Positions 46,801 through 55,800 of a DNA stretch of 64,000 bases are shown here, one piece after another. This DNA is from Xanthomonas fragariae (lineage in GTDB: Bacteria; Pseudomonadota; Gammaproteobacteria; Xanthomonadales; Xanthomonadaceae): contig NZ_LT853882.1 of assembly GCF_900183975.1 (NCBI RefSeq), positions 2,535,501 through 2,599,500 of the forward strand, in the 5' to 3' direction. The first letter of the stretch is position 1, and every line of letters starts with the position of its first letter. Both the position numbers and the translations under genes were made by a program. The notes under the pieces were generated by a model, which was not told the origin of the DNA, ran no database searches, and saw only the letters and a list, made by a program, of their open reading frames with translations.

Positions 46801-47592
46801 GATCAGGTCGGCCTTAGTGAACACCACGTATACCGGCGCGAACACTTCCAGGCGCTCGGTGATTTCCTGCACGCGCTGGCGCAGGTTCTTGGCCAGCTCG
46901 ATCGCGAACTCGGGCTTGCTACCGGACAGTTCGGCGATGCTGGCGGCGATGATGATGCCGTTGATCGGCGCGCGTGGCCGGTGCTTTTTCAGCAGCGCGA
47001 GAAAGGTGAGCCATTCCAGGCGGTCTTCAACACTGACCGAATACCGACCGGCGGTATCGAGCACGATACCGGTCGTGGTGAAGTACCAATCACAATTGCG
47101 CGTGCCACCGATGCCCTGGATCACGTTGCCGCGATTGTCCTCGAACGGGAACTGCAACCCGGAATTCAGGATCGCGGTGCTCTTGCCAGCCGCCGGATTG
47201 CCGATGATCACGTACCACGGCAGTTCGTACAGCGCCGCCTTGCCCTTGAGCACGCCGAGGCGCGAGGACTTGATCGCCTTGACCGCCTCGAACATGCGCG
47301 AGCGCAGCGCTTCGGTGTCGGCGCGAGTAGCCGGTTGCGCGGCCGCGACCGCGCGGTCGGCTTCGCCTTGCACCATCGCATCCAGGCTGCGCGCGGCGCG
47401 GCGCGCCATGATCCGGCGCACGATCCACACCAGCAGCCATACCAACAGGCAAACCGCCAGCGCGACCGCCACCCACAGACCGATTTCGCGCAAGCCCTCG
47501 GCGCCGAAGTAGGCGACTGCGCCCGCGGCGAGCAAGCCTAAAACCATCCAGAGACGGTAGTCGCGAAGGTAATAACTGAGATTGCTAAACAT
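43855..47592 (-). CDS. tssM: T6SS membrane-complex protein TssM (IcmF)
   Basis: 1245 aa. Two N-terminal membrane segments (about 14-30 and 37-58), a cytoplasmic NTPase-like domain with Walker A GNPAAGKST (131-139), a third membrane segment near residue 440 (YGVFLGGVAVLALALGLWTW), and a long periplasmic part with IcmF-related and C-terminal VasK-type domains. TssM links inner and outer membranes with TssL and TssJ. It is the largest gene of the cluster, 15 bp after the gene at 47608 and overlapping tagF by 4. Confidence 0.95.
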   Translation of the reverse strand: MFSNLSYYLRDYRLWMVLGLLAAGAVAYFGAEGLREIGLWVAVALAVCLLVWLLVWIVRRIMARRAARSLDAMVQGEADRAVAAAQPATRADTEALRSRMFEAVKAIKSSRLGVLKGKAALYELPWYVIIGNPAAGKSTAILNSGLQFPFEDNRGNVIQGIGGTRNCDWYFTTTGIVLDTAGRYSVSVEDRLEWLTFLALLKKHRPRAPINGIIIAASIAELSGSKPEFAIELAKNLRQRVQEITERLEVFAPVYVVFTKADLIAGFSEFFHNLDPSERENVWGATLPYDPTANTDALAAFDIHFDELAEGLKEMSLAHMAMQRGRQVSPGLLTLPLEFVGIKPALRTFIATLFEENPYQFKPVFRGFYFSSALQEGHSVHHASERVSRQFALQARAQPGEAVPSGQTAYFLKHLFRKVIFADKQLVRQYSSPHQNRLRYGVFLGGVAVLALALGLWTWSYTTNVQLVNNATKDLDQAVRVQANRVDLQSRIDALLLLQDRLEQLDRYKQKGGITSGLGLYQGGNIRKKLLAEYYNGMRQVMLEPTTANLESFLGQVVGERDRLGKSARPQQAAQQDSVLYQDASPTDTNDAYNALKTYLMLGNRKHVESAHLTQQLTLFWRGWLDANRGQMTREEMTRAAEKLMTFYVAQAEDAQWPQVQTKVTLVNDSREALTRVMKGQPAMQRVFAQIKARAAARFPTMTVNALIGEEANSGAITGSYAISGAFSREAWEEYVKDAIKEAANTQLSTTDWVLDTSEQSDLSLAGSPEHVARELVKAYKQEYAQEWRKFIQGVSVAPFQGFDQALSRMNRIGDPANSPLRKLLEKINEQTIWDNPMADALSKKASGGAVAWFQRVILRSDPADARKAEQQPVGPIGKTFEGLARLMTKRKDEPAVIDAYFDKLAKLRTRMNAIKNQGQIGVGARKLMQDTFSNEGSELSAALTLVDEQMLTGLDETQRDAMRPLLLRPLTQTFAALVPPTENEINRVWAAQVYEPFRNGIGQRYPFNLNTDVDAAPGDVAAIFGASGAIAAFNKDALGTLVIQRGNLLESRRWAGIGIALSSELVANYGNWVSGQSGAVAKDVSIFEILPTPAVGAIEYTIDISGQTLRYRNTPPQWMTMQWPNAGAVPGAKITAVTSDGRSVEMFNAPGDNGLSRLIKAAAQEPVDDATRRFTWSDQGVSISVQMRIVQSAGKATGGGDWQRGLQLPATVAGSPTTVGADAPAAAAPRGPVPAGAPAQEGGQ

Positions 47593-47607
47593 CGGGCGCT
47601 GTTCCGG

Positions 47608-49095
47608 TTAGGCGGACGCCGGCACGGCGCCGACGTCGGTATCTTGCTGGGGGGAAAGACGATGGCTGACGAGCGTGGCAATACGCAGGCCTGCCTGATC
47701 AACGCCCAGCATCAGCACCGCTTGTCGCCCGGCGGCGACATGGGCGTGGGCAAGTGCGAGCATCACCAGCGGTTGCACCGCGGCCAGATCGCCGGTGGCG
47801 GCGGCCAGCGGCAGGCACTGCAAGGCGGTGTCCAGATGCGGGCAGGCCAGCGCGGCAGCGGCAGCGGCTTCGGCCGCCAGGTTGGCGCGGTGGTCGGCGT
47901 CGCTGAGCACCAGGTCCACTTGCGTGGGAGCGAGCGCGGCGCGCTGCAGCGTCTGCGCCGCCAGCTCTCCGGTCAAGCGCGCACTGGTCTTGGCGCCGCT
48001 GTCCAACGGCATGCCTACGCGCTGCAGCGGATGCAGCAGCACGTCGCCGGACGCGCCCGGCCCGCTCGCCAGCAAGATTCCGCTGGCGCCCTCGCCGGGT
48101 ACGCGTCCGTCGGGCGAATGGCGCGTCATCAGCCGCCCGCTTTCGAGCATCTGCTCGATCTGCGCCTGATCGATCGTCGAATGGCAGGCCATGATCAACT
48201 GCCAGCCGTCCACCGCCGACTCCGCGCCACGCGCCAGTCCTTGCAGCCGCGACCATGCATCGTCGGCAGTCGCCATCGGGATGACCTCCACTCCGAAGCG
48301 GCGCGGATCCAGGCCGTGTTCGCTGGCGGACTCCAGCATCCAGTCGCCCAGCGCCTGGTGCAGCGACGCGGGCCAGTCCGCGGGCAGCCACAGCTCAATG
48401 CGCAGCACGTTCTGCACCTGCGCCTCGACCCGGTGACGCAGCCCGGCCACCACTCGGTCCTGGGCCTCGGGCAGCGGCGGTAGCGCCTGCGCAGCATCCA
48501 GCAACAGCGCCTCGGCGATCGGTTCGAGCAGTGCGATGGCACGCGTGTGATGCTCAAGCGGGCGCTCGTTGGCGCCCGCGTCCGATGTGGCCGAGGCGAG
48601 CATCGCCTCGGCCACATCGGACGCAGCCAGGTCCGGCACCTGCGCGACAAAAACCGGCAGCCCGTCTCGGTCGCGGAACTGCTTGTGCAGCACAGGCCGC
48701 GGCAGATTGCCGCGCAGCGCGAGAATGGCCTGCGGCTGCTGGCCCAGGGACAAGTTTACCGCACCGGCGAGCAGTGCCGGCCTGGCGCCGGAGGCCGGCG
48801 GCGCCTCCGGAGAAGATGAACTCGCAGCGGCCGCTTTGGAATCGCTGTGCTCGACAGCCTTGGCCGCAGCGCTGTCTGCTGCGTCGGTGGCGCGCGACAG
48901 CGAGCGCCGGCCCATATCGCGCAACAGCCAGCTGCCGCCCAGTAGGCTTGCAGGCAGGATGCCCAGATAAGTCAGCATCTCCATGCCGTTGGGCGTGGTG
49001 CCGCTGCTGCGCCAGTAGAAGATCGAACCACCCCACGCAACACCGAAAGACACGGCCGCAGACAACGCGCTCCGAACAATTCCGGACATTAGCAT
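47608..49095 (-). CDS. T6SS-cluster membrane protein with thiolase-like C-terminal part
   Basis: 495 aa. Two N-terminal hydrophobic segments (ALSAAVSFGVAWGGSIFYW and MLTYLGILPASLLGGSWLL) precede an Ala/Ser-rich linker and a large soluble region. The C-terminal half (LHPLQRVGMPLDSGAKTSAR, QVDLVLSDADHRANLAAEAA, TGDLAAVQPLVMLALA) resembles ketoacyl-synthase/thiolase folds, but I see no convincing catalytic Cys-His-His set. GGAG lies 5 nt before the ATG at 49095. Position between the PAAR gene and tssM points to a membrane-complex role. It contains a 22-bp perfect palindrome at 48578-48624. Confidence 0.7.
   Translation of the reverse strand: MLMSGIVRSALSAAVSFGVAWGGSIFYWRSSGTTPNGMEMLTYLGILPASLLGGSWLLRDMGRRSLSRATDAADSAAAKAVEHSDSKAAAASSSSPEAPPASGARPALLAGAVNLSLGQQPQAILALRGNLPRPVLHKQFRDRDGLPVFVAQVPDLAASDVAEAMLASATSDAGANERPLEHHTRAIALLEPIAEALLLDAAQALPPLPEAQDRVVAGLRHRVEAQVQNVLRIELWLPADWPASLHQALGDWMLESASEHGLDPRRFGVEVIPMATADDAWSRLQGLARGAESAVDGWQLIMACHSTIDQAQIEQMLESGRLMTRHSPDGRVPGEGASGILLASGPGASGDVLLHPLQRVGMPLDSGAKTSARLTGELAAQTLQRAALAPTQVDLVLSDADHRANLAAEAAAAAALACPHLDTALQCLPLAAATGDLAAVQPLVMLALAHAHVAAGRQAVLMLGVDQAGLRIATLVSHRLSPQQDTDVGAVPASA
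48578..48624. repeat. 22-bp perfect inverted repeat with 3-nt loop inside a coding region
   Basis: Arms 48578-48599 and 48603-48624 are exactly complementary around a GCA spacer. The hairpin is within the gene at 47608 and encodes the quasi-symmetrical peptide AASDVAEAMLASATSDAG. Confidence 0.95.
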
Positions 49096-49148
49096 CCTCG
49101 CTCCATGAGTGGATTAGGCATCGACGGGAGCCGAATCACCTTGCCTCG

Positions 49149-49409
49149 TCATCCTATGCCGGTCGTTCCCTGGGTTGAAATCAGTGCCCCCCCGCAGGCG
49201 GTCTTGTCCCCATGCCGGGCCACCGGCTTGCCATCGATCATCACCGTGGCGTCGCCGCTGGCGATCTCAGTCTGACCGTGCACCCTGCACACCACCTTGT
49301 CGCCGATACGCGCCACCGGCTTGCCGTCCACATCGGTTTCGGCCGAACCGGTGACCACGCTGCCGCCATGATCAAGCTGATCGCCCACAAGAATAAAAGG
49401 TCGTGACAT
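49149..49409 (-). CDS. PAAR-domain spike tip protein
   Basis: 86 aa consisting of one PAAR domain: MSRPFILVGDQLDHGGSVVT, VDGKPVARIGDKVVCRVHGQ, MIDGKPVARHGDKTACGGAL. Histidines and cysteines expected to bind the tip metal ion are present (H14, H44, H72, C77). PAAR proteins sharpen the VgrG trimer and can carry effectors. The stand-alone form without a toxin domain suggests a structural tip for the local VgrGs. I chose the ATG at 49409 because the frame upstream lacks similarity. Confidence 0.92.
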   Translation of the reverse strand: MSRPFILVGDQLDHGGSVVTGSAETDVDGKPVARIGDKVVCRVHGQTEIASGDATVMIDGKPVARHGDKTACGGALISTQGTTGIG

Positions 49410-49519
49410 CAGTATTACCTCCATGGTCGTTGCGCCGGGGCCGGTCCGTCGCCGCCATTCGCCCCCGTGGGGCGCGATCGCCGCCACGGAGGAGAATATA
49501 ACAGGAGTTCAGCCCCGGC

Positions 49520-50398
49520 TCACCCTTGGGCCAATTCGGCGCGCTTGACGGCGCGGGCGCTGCGGCAGGCCTCCAACTTCTCCACATGCACGTAGTCCTT
49601 GATGCTGCGCCAGCTGCCGCCCCACTCCAGCCCGGCCTGCTGCGCCAGCTCGCCGTAGAGGAAGTAGGCGCGTTTAGTCCACGGATCGCCCATGTCCCAC
49701 TGCAGCTTGCCGTCGCGCAGCGGCGCGCTGTCCACCGCCAGGCCGTACTGGTGGCAGCTCTGCCAAGCGCTGGCGCGGGTGGCGCGTCCGCCGCCCATCA
49801 ACTCGGCCTGGCGCTCCGGGCTGCGATACCCCTCCACCAGCACCATTTCGTAACCGTACTGGCGACGCATGACCTCGTAGATCGCGAGCACGCGCTGCTG
49901 TAGGTCGGCATTGATGTTTTCCCAGCGCCGGTCCGCAGTGACGATCTCCGGGCGGGTGCGGCGGATCTCCTCGGTGGCGAATACCTCCGGCGGCGGCGGC
50001 GGCGGTGGCACCAAGCGTTCGCCGCGCAGCAGCTGCGCCACCATACTGCTGGATTCATTCATGTCCTCGGCACGGAAATCCTCCAGCGCCACGTTCTGCC
50101 GGACCATCAGGATCACGCTCGGCGGCACCAGCAAGAGCAGCGTCGCGCACAGGATGACCCAGCGATGACGCCGAAAGAAATCCTTCACCCCGCCGATCCC
50201 GCCGCGCACCCCCTCGCCGACTCCGCCAGCGCTGCGGCCCACGCGCTGGCCGACCCGCCCGGCGCCTTGCCGAAGGCCGCGCAGGCGCTCGCCTAACCAG
50301 GCCTGCACCCGCTCCAGCGCCTCCGGAAACAACAGCAGCCAGCAGGCGATAGACACCACCAGCAGGAAGATCACCACGCCCGCAACGACGACTGCCAC
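49520..50398 (-). CDS. Membrane-anchored M15 (VanY/DacB-like) peptidase, TagX-like
   Basis: 292 aa. Membrane segments at about 5-22 and 79-98, a Gly/Arg linker between them, then a proline stretch and a peptidase domain with zinc ligands in HQYGLAVD (H215, D222) and HVE (H270, E272 as base region). The M15 family cleaves peptidoglycan stem peptides. Acinetobacter TagX, a membrane-bound relative, opens the cell wall for T6SS assembly, and this gene may do the same. I chose the GTG at 50398 because AGGAGG lies 5 nt upstream; the frame continues upstream to 50449. Confidence 0.85.
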   Translation of the reverse strand: MAVVVAGVVIFLLVVSIACWLLLFPEALERVQAWLGERLRGLRQGAGRVGQRVGRSAGGVGEGVRGGIGGVKDFFRRHRWVILCATLLLLVPPSVILMVRQNVALEDFRAEDMNESSSMVAQLLRGERLVPPPPPPPEVFATEEIRRTRPEIVTADRRWENINADLQQRVLAIYEVMRRQYGYEMVLVEGYRSPERQAELMGGGRATRASAWQSCHQYGLAVDSAPLRDGKLQWDMGDPWTKRAYFLYGELAQQAGLEWGGSWRSIKDYVHVEKLEACRSARAVKRAELAQG

Positions 50399-50594
50399 TA
50401 CATCCTCCTGATGATGCTGCTTCCTGTGCAGTTGACGGGCCAGCGCCAAGCACTAGAATGAAGATAGACGAATCCCAGGCGCTCGCCGAACAAGGGCTGG
50501 ATTGCACTTGAATAATGGCGGATTAAATCGCCCGAGTCTTCTTTCGGGCCACGGACAGACCCAGCCACCCGGCTCCGGGCGCATTTTGGCCGAT

Positions 50595-51317
50595 ATGGAA
50601 GGCCGCGCAACCAGCGCGCCGTCCAGCGTCCGTGCCAAGGCGCCGCGGACCCACTCCACCCGCTTAGTGTTGATCGCCGTCCTCGGAGTGGCGCTGCTGG
50701 GCGCGGCGTTCACGGCGCTGCGCTGGAATGCCGGACGTGCCGAGGCCGACGCCGAGTTCGACGCCTACACCACCGTGCAGGCGACCGACACCGTCTCTTC
50801 CGCCAATCCCACATCGGTCGCCGGCGCCGCCGCCACAACACCGGCGCCGGGCGGCGCAATGATCGTAGACGACAAAGCCGTCAGCGATCCGACCCGCGCC
50901 GTCGACGGATTGCCCAGCGCCTCATCCGCCAGCACCGCGGCGGCGCCGGCCAAGCCGGCAGCGGCCACCTCGCAACGCAAGCCACGCGTTGCACCGGCCA
51001 ACGGCAAGCACGTACAGGACGACAACAGCGACCTGCTGGCCACACTGATGGGCATCATCAAGCGCGACGAAAAGCCGACGGCAAAACAAGACTCGATTGA
51101 TTCGCTGATCGCGAAGATCCAGGCCGATGACAGTAAGAACGCGACCGAGACCGACGCGGCATTCGACGCGATCGACTCGCACTCGGCGTCGACCAGCTCC
51201 AACGTGCAGACCCAACTGCGTCAATGTCCAGGCGCCAACACGATGGCCGGCCTGGAGTGTCGCAAGAAGATCTGTGCAGCGCTCACCGGCAAAGATCCGG
51301 CCTGCCCGGCGCACTGA
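50595..51317 (+). CDS. Unknown single-pass membrane protein at edge of T6SS cluster
   Basis: 240 aa. A short basic cytoplasmic start (MEGRATSAPSSVRAKAPRTH), one membrane helix (LVLIAVLGVALLGAAFTALR), then a long low-complexity Ala/Thr/Pro region and a conserved-looking C-terminus with four cysteines (LRQCPGANTMAGLECRKKIC, then DPACP). Such Cys pairs suggest disulphides in the periplasm. The frame is open back to 50502, but the ATG at 50595 precedes the helix more normally. Divergent from the M15 gene. No family assigned. Confidence 0.65.
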   Translation: MEGRATSAPSSVRAKAPRTHSTRLVLIAVLGVALLGAAFTALRWNAGRAEADAEFDAYTTVQATDTVSSANPTSVAGAAATTPAPGGAMIVDDKAVSDPTRAVDGLPSASSASTAAAPAKPAAATSQRKPRVAPANGKHVQDDNSDLLATLMGIIKRDEKPTAKQDSIDSLIAKIQADDSKNATETDAAFDAIDSHSASTSSNVQTQLRQCPGANTMAGLECRKKICAALTGKDPACPAH

Positions 51318-51394
51318 CGCGGCGCATCGCAAGCGATTCCTCGCCATGGTGGCCATGGGCGCCACGTCGCTGCACTATCTGGCGCCGCCACGCG

Positions 51395-52262
51395 AAGTGG
51401 TATGGGTCGGGTTGCGCTTGAACACGCGCCGGCCCAGCGGGTCGTAGCCGTAGTGGGTGGCTTGGCCTGCCTTGCGGCTTTCGGCCAGGCGGTGGTTGGC
51501 GTCCCAGAGCAGTTCCAGGTCGTCCGGTTCCGGGCCGTTGGGGCTGCCCTTGCGGATCAGGTCGCCGGCGCGGTCGAACACGTAGTGCACGCCGGCGTAG
51601 CTGCCTTCGCGGGTCCACTGCACCTGCTGGTCGTCGTCGCCGCCGGCCACCTTGCGCAGCTGCACCTGCTGCACGCGCGTGGCCAGGCGGTCGCCGGCCG
51701 GGTCGTTGAAGAAGCGTTCGATCCTGCCTTTGGGATCGGTGTGCTGCAGCAGCCGGCCCAGCACGTCGTAGCGGTATTCATCCACGCCCTGCACGCTGTC
51801 GCGGCGGTGGGTCAGGTTGCCGGCGCGGTCGTAGTCGTACGTGGTCTCGAACAACGGTGCGGCGTCTTTGAGGACCGACTGCGCGGTCAGCAGGCTGCGG
51901 CCGTCGTACTGGAACTGGCGCTGCACCTGCGCGCTGAGCTGTTCGCGGGTGGTGCGGCCCAGCGCGTCGCGCTCGATGGCGATGGGCGCATCGTCGTTGA
52001 TCGCCACTTCGACCACCTGGTCGCGCAGGTCGTAGCCGAACGCGATCCGGTTGCCGGCGGAGGTCTCGCGCAGCACGCGGTTGCCCACTTCGTCATAGCC
52101 GTAGCCGACGCGGAAGCCGTCCTGCACTTCTTCCAACACCTGCCCCAGCGCATCGAACCTGCGCGTGGCGGTGCGATGCTGGTTGCGCAGTTCCACCAGC
52201 TGCCCGCGCGCATCGTAGGCGAACTGCTCCTGCACCTACTGGCCCGGCGCGCGCACGTCCAG
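51395..52262 (-). pseudogene. Orphan Rhs core fragment
   Basis: Contains YD-repeats nearly identical to the Rhs at 52886 (FRVGYGYDEVGNRVLRETSA, LFETTYDYDRAGNLTHRRDS, RKAGQATHYGYDPLGRRVFK) but neither a cap nor a toxin. Near 52238 a C-to-T change makes a TAG in the VQEQFAYDARG entry (Q before VQEQ). Both ends switch to unrelated sequence. It is a recombination remnant of an older Rhs gene. Confidence 0.87.
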
Positions 52263-52271
52263 CCCGGATCT

Positions 52272-52898
52272 TCAGATAGAGTCCACCGCCCCCGGAATAA
52301 ATGAAAATAATCCCGGCAAAAAGCGCGAAATGCATTCAGGCAAAAGAAGATCATATTCGAACACATCATCAAAAGAAATCAGACTGACTCGACCCTCAGC
52401 GACAATAACTTTCTTTAGCCCCACCCGTTTCCAAGGGCTTGGAATAACCATAAATATAACGCCCTCCTTCTCTACGACTCTAATAGATTTTTCAACAACC
52501 CCATCCCTCGATAATCGCATTAAATTAAACGAGACGAATTTACCCTTCTCAAAGGAAAACTGAAAGACGTCGCCAAAACCCGCCCCTGCCGATCTGGGCA
52601 TAGTTAGAATTTCGCTGATTATTCCATAAATAAATTTATCTATGGGATATGAGCTTTTAACGTCGAATCGCTCGGACTCCCCTTTCCAGAATGAAGAAAA
52701 TTCTATGCCACTGAAATCAGATCTAAATTTCAAGTCAGAAACAGGGCAAAGGACTCTGTCGCCCAGTGGATTTTGATCCAATTCAAGCTCGGAACGTTCC
52801 AAGTCAAGGTATAGAGAAGGCTCTGCTGAAACCCGCATCTTAGGACTTCTACAATCATAAGAAATAACTGAGAATTTTGGGTTACTTATTTTCTGCAC
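52272..52898 (-). CDS. Candidate immunity protein for the Rhs deaminase-like toxin
   Basis: 208 aa from a GTG at 52898 with GGAGG 8 nt upstream; the frame also has an ATG at 52922. It begins VQKISNPKFSVISYDCRSPK and contains SSFWKGESERFDVKSSYPID, then VVEKEGVIFMVIPSPWKRVG. No family recognised. The start overlaps the toxin gene's end by 13 bases. Low GC relative to the Rhs core, a small soluble product and its position immediately after the toxin domain are typical for a cognate immunity protein. Role inferred from context. Confidence 0.72.
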   Translation of the reverse strand: MQKISNPKFSVISYDCRSPKMRVSAEPSLYLDLERSELELDQNPLGDRVLCPVSDLKFRSDFSGIEFSSFWKGESERFDVKSSYPIDKFIYGIISEILTMPRSAGAGFGDVFQFSFEKGKFVSFNLMRLSRDGVVEKSIRVVEKEGVIFMVIPSPWKRVGLKKVIVAEGRVSLISFDDVFEYDLLLPECISRFLPGLFSFIPGAVDSI

Positions 52899-55800
52899 TG
52901 CGCACCCTCCAGAACTTCCCATGCTTTGTCGGACTTTTGCTTATTAGTCCCCGCACCATCATAAATACCTCTGATCTCACGACCCACCCGAGCAAAATCA
53001 GAAGAATCAATCTCAATATTTCCAACGAATCTATTACCGACAGTCTTTGGAATTACCACACCAGAAGCATTACCTTGTTGTAACAGATCGAATATGTTTG
53101 TCCGGCACCCCGTACAAACTCCGACAGGGAGCTCGCCGCTTTTGAAGTGACCCACCACATCACTGATTACCACTTTTTTTTCGTCAAAACCACCCCCCTC
53201 ATCCAGGAACCAGTTTAACGCATTTATCTCCGCATGCCCAGCGCTACTACTTCTAGCACGCCGTGAAATGTCGCCAACGGTTACCGTCGCGGACGCTCCA
53301 TTCATGGGCTCACCCCACAAACCGAGAGGGTCAGTCCATGCAAATGGATTTTGCACGTACGAATGACAATTCATACCTCCAACCAACCCGACTGGATCGC
53401 GTGACACGTATTGCCCCACGACGTTTTCGTAATATCGATATCGGTTATAGTGCAGACCTGTTTCTATATCATAATACTGCCCCTGAAACCGCAGGCGATT
53501 TTCAACAATAGATACCAGATATTCGTTTACCTCTCCCCAAGCGTTATATTCCACAAACCAAACCAAGTCCCCAGAGGCTGCTAATAGCCGCGTAGGACAT
53601 CCATTGGGATCGACCTGATAGTGATAGCTCACCGATCGCCACCCCCCTGATTCAGCCAACCTAGAAAAGCTGAATTGCAGTTCTTCTTTTGCTCTATCCG
53701 CTGCGGCGAGCGCATTAACTTCCGGCGCATCTGCCGCCGATGTATTGACGGCGATATAACGGCTACCCGCCACCTGAGTCCTGCTGGAAGCGGACGGTTC
53801 GCCCCATGCACCCAAGGCGACCAAGTTCGACGGCTTTTGCTCGCCCTCTGCCGATGCCTCATCGGATGTCGCCACACCAGTTGGCGTATCGACCAAGGCT
53901 CCCGCAATCGCAGACGTTTTGGTTCCCGCACCCTGCCCCACCACCAGGTCTCCGCCCAGCGTGCCCAGCCCTCCCCCGCCAGGCGGCTTGCCGGACTTGA
54001 TGGCTGTCGGCGCCGCCATCGCCGCAGGCTTTGCAGCGCCGTCGGCCGCTGCCAGTTTGGGTGCGGACGACGCCAGCACGCCCAGCGGCGCGGATGGCGT
54101 TAGCTGCGGCGGGGACATGTCTGCGGGCGCGGATGGCTTTGGAGGCTGGGTGGAATCCGAGCCGCGACTGTCCGTCAACGCATGCTTAGCCACAGCCGGC
54201 GCATCGGATCGCGATATCTGCGAGATCGAACTTGTAGCGAGCTGCGCCAACTCGAGCGGCGCAGCACCCTGCTCCTTCTCGATCAACGCCAGCGGCACAA
54301 AACTGCCCGGGTAATACACATACTCCCGCACCCGCTCATGCAGCTTGGCAAGCTTCTCCTTGCGGCGCTTGGCCTCGATCAAGTCGGCCACATTCCCCAC
54401 CCACACCGGCGCCGCGTCCGGCGCGTCATGGGCCTGTTTGACCTCGCCCAGCAGCGCGTCCCCGTCCCAGTAGAACCACGTGGTGTGGGTCGGGTTGCGC
54501 TTGAACACGCGCCGGCCCAGCGGGTCGTAGCCGTAGTGGGTGGCCTGCCCGGCCTTGCGGCTTTCGGCCAGGCGGTGGTTGGCGTCCCAGAGCAGTTCCA
54601 GGTCGTCCGGTTCCGGGCCGTTGGGGCTGCCCTTGCGGATCAGGTCGCCGGCGCGGTCGAACACGTAGTGCACGCCGTCGTAGCTGCCCTCGCGGGTCCA
54701 CTGCACCTGTTGGTCGTCGTCGCCGCCGGCCACCTTGCGCAGCTGCACTTGCTGCACGCGCGTGGCCAGGCGGTCGCCGGCCGGGTCGTTGAAGAAGCGC
54801 TCGATGCGGCCCTTCGGGTCGGTGTGCTGCAGCAGCCGGCCCAGGACGTCGTAGCGGTATTCGTCCACGCCCTGCACGCTGTCGCGGCGGTGGGTCAGGT
54901 TGCCGGCGCGGTCGTAGTCGTACGTGGTCTCGAACAGGGGCACGGCGTCCTTGAGCACCGACTGCGCGGTCAGCAGACTGCGCCCGTCGTACTGGAACTG
55001 GCGCTGCACGTGCGCGCTGAGCTGCTCGCGCGTGGCGCGGCCCAGCGCATCGCGCTCGATGGCGATCGGCGCGTCGTCGTTGATCGCCACCTCGACCACC
55101 TGGTCGCGCAGGTCGTAGGCGAACGCGATGCGGTTGCCGGCCGAGGTCTCGCGCAGCACGCGGTTGCCCACGGCGTCGTAGCCGTAGCCGACGCGGAACC
55201 CGTCCTGCACTTCTTCCAACACCTGCCCCAGCGCGTCGAACCTGCGCGTGGCGGTGCGATGCCGGTTGCGCAGTTCCACCAGCTGCCCGCGCGCGTCGTA
55301 GGCGAACTGCTCCTGCACCTGCTGGCCCGGCGTGCGCACGTCCGGCAAGGTCTTCCTGACGATGCGCCCGAGCGCGTCGGTGGCGAAGCCGATGCGCTGG
55401 CCCAGCGGGTCGATCGTGGCGGTCAGCCGCCCGCAGGCGTCGTACTGGTAGTGCCGCGACTGGCCCCAGTAGTCCGTCTCCTCGACGATGCGGCCCAGCG
55501 GATCGCGGCGCAGCCGGTATTCCTCGCCGCGCTGGTTGATCACTGCCACCAGCTGTTCTTCGCTGTCGTAGCGGTATTCCACCGCATGCCCGTCCGGCTG
55601 CACGCGCTTGCCGATCTGGCCGATGCCCACGTAGTGCAGCCGCGTCTGCGCGCCGGCTTCGTCCACGTAGCCCACCAGCTGGTCCTCGGCGTCGTACGCG
55701 CACTGCACCTGCCCGCCGTCGGCCGAGCGGATGCGCAGCAGCCGGCCTTTGGCGTCGTAGTCGTAGTGCGTGGCCTGGCCCAGCGGATCGACCTGCCGAT

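Noticed and set aside
50502..50594. Earlier start of the gene at 50595
   Set aside because: The extra residues precede a normal cytoplasmic N-terminus and overlap the likely promoter region; kept only as an alternative.
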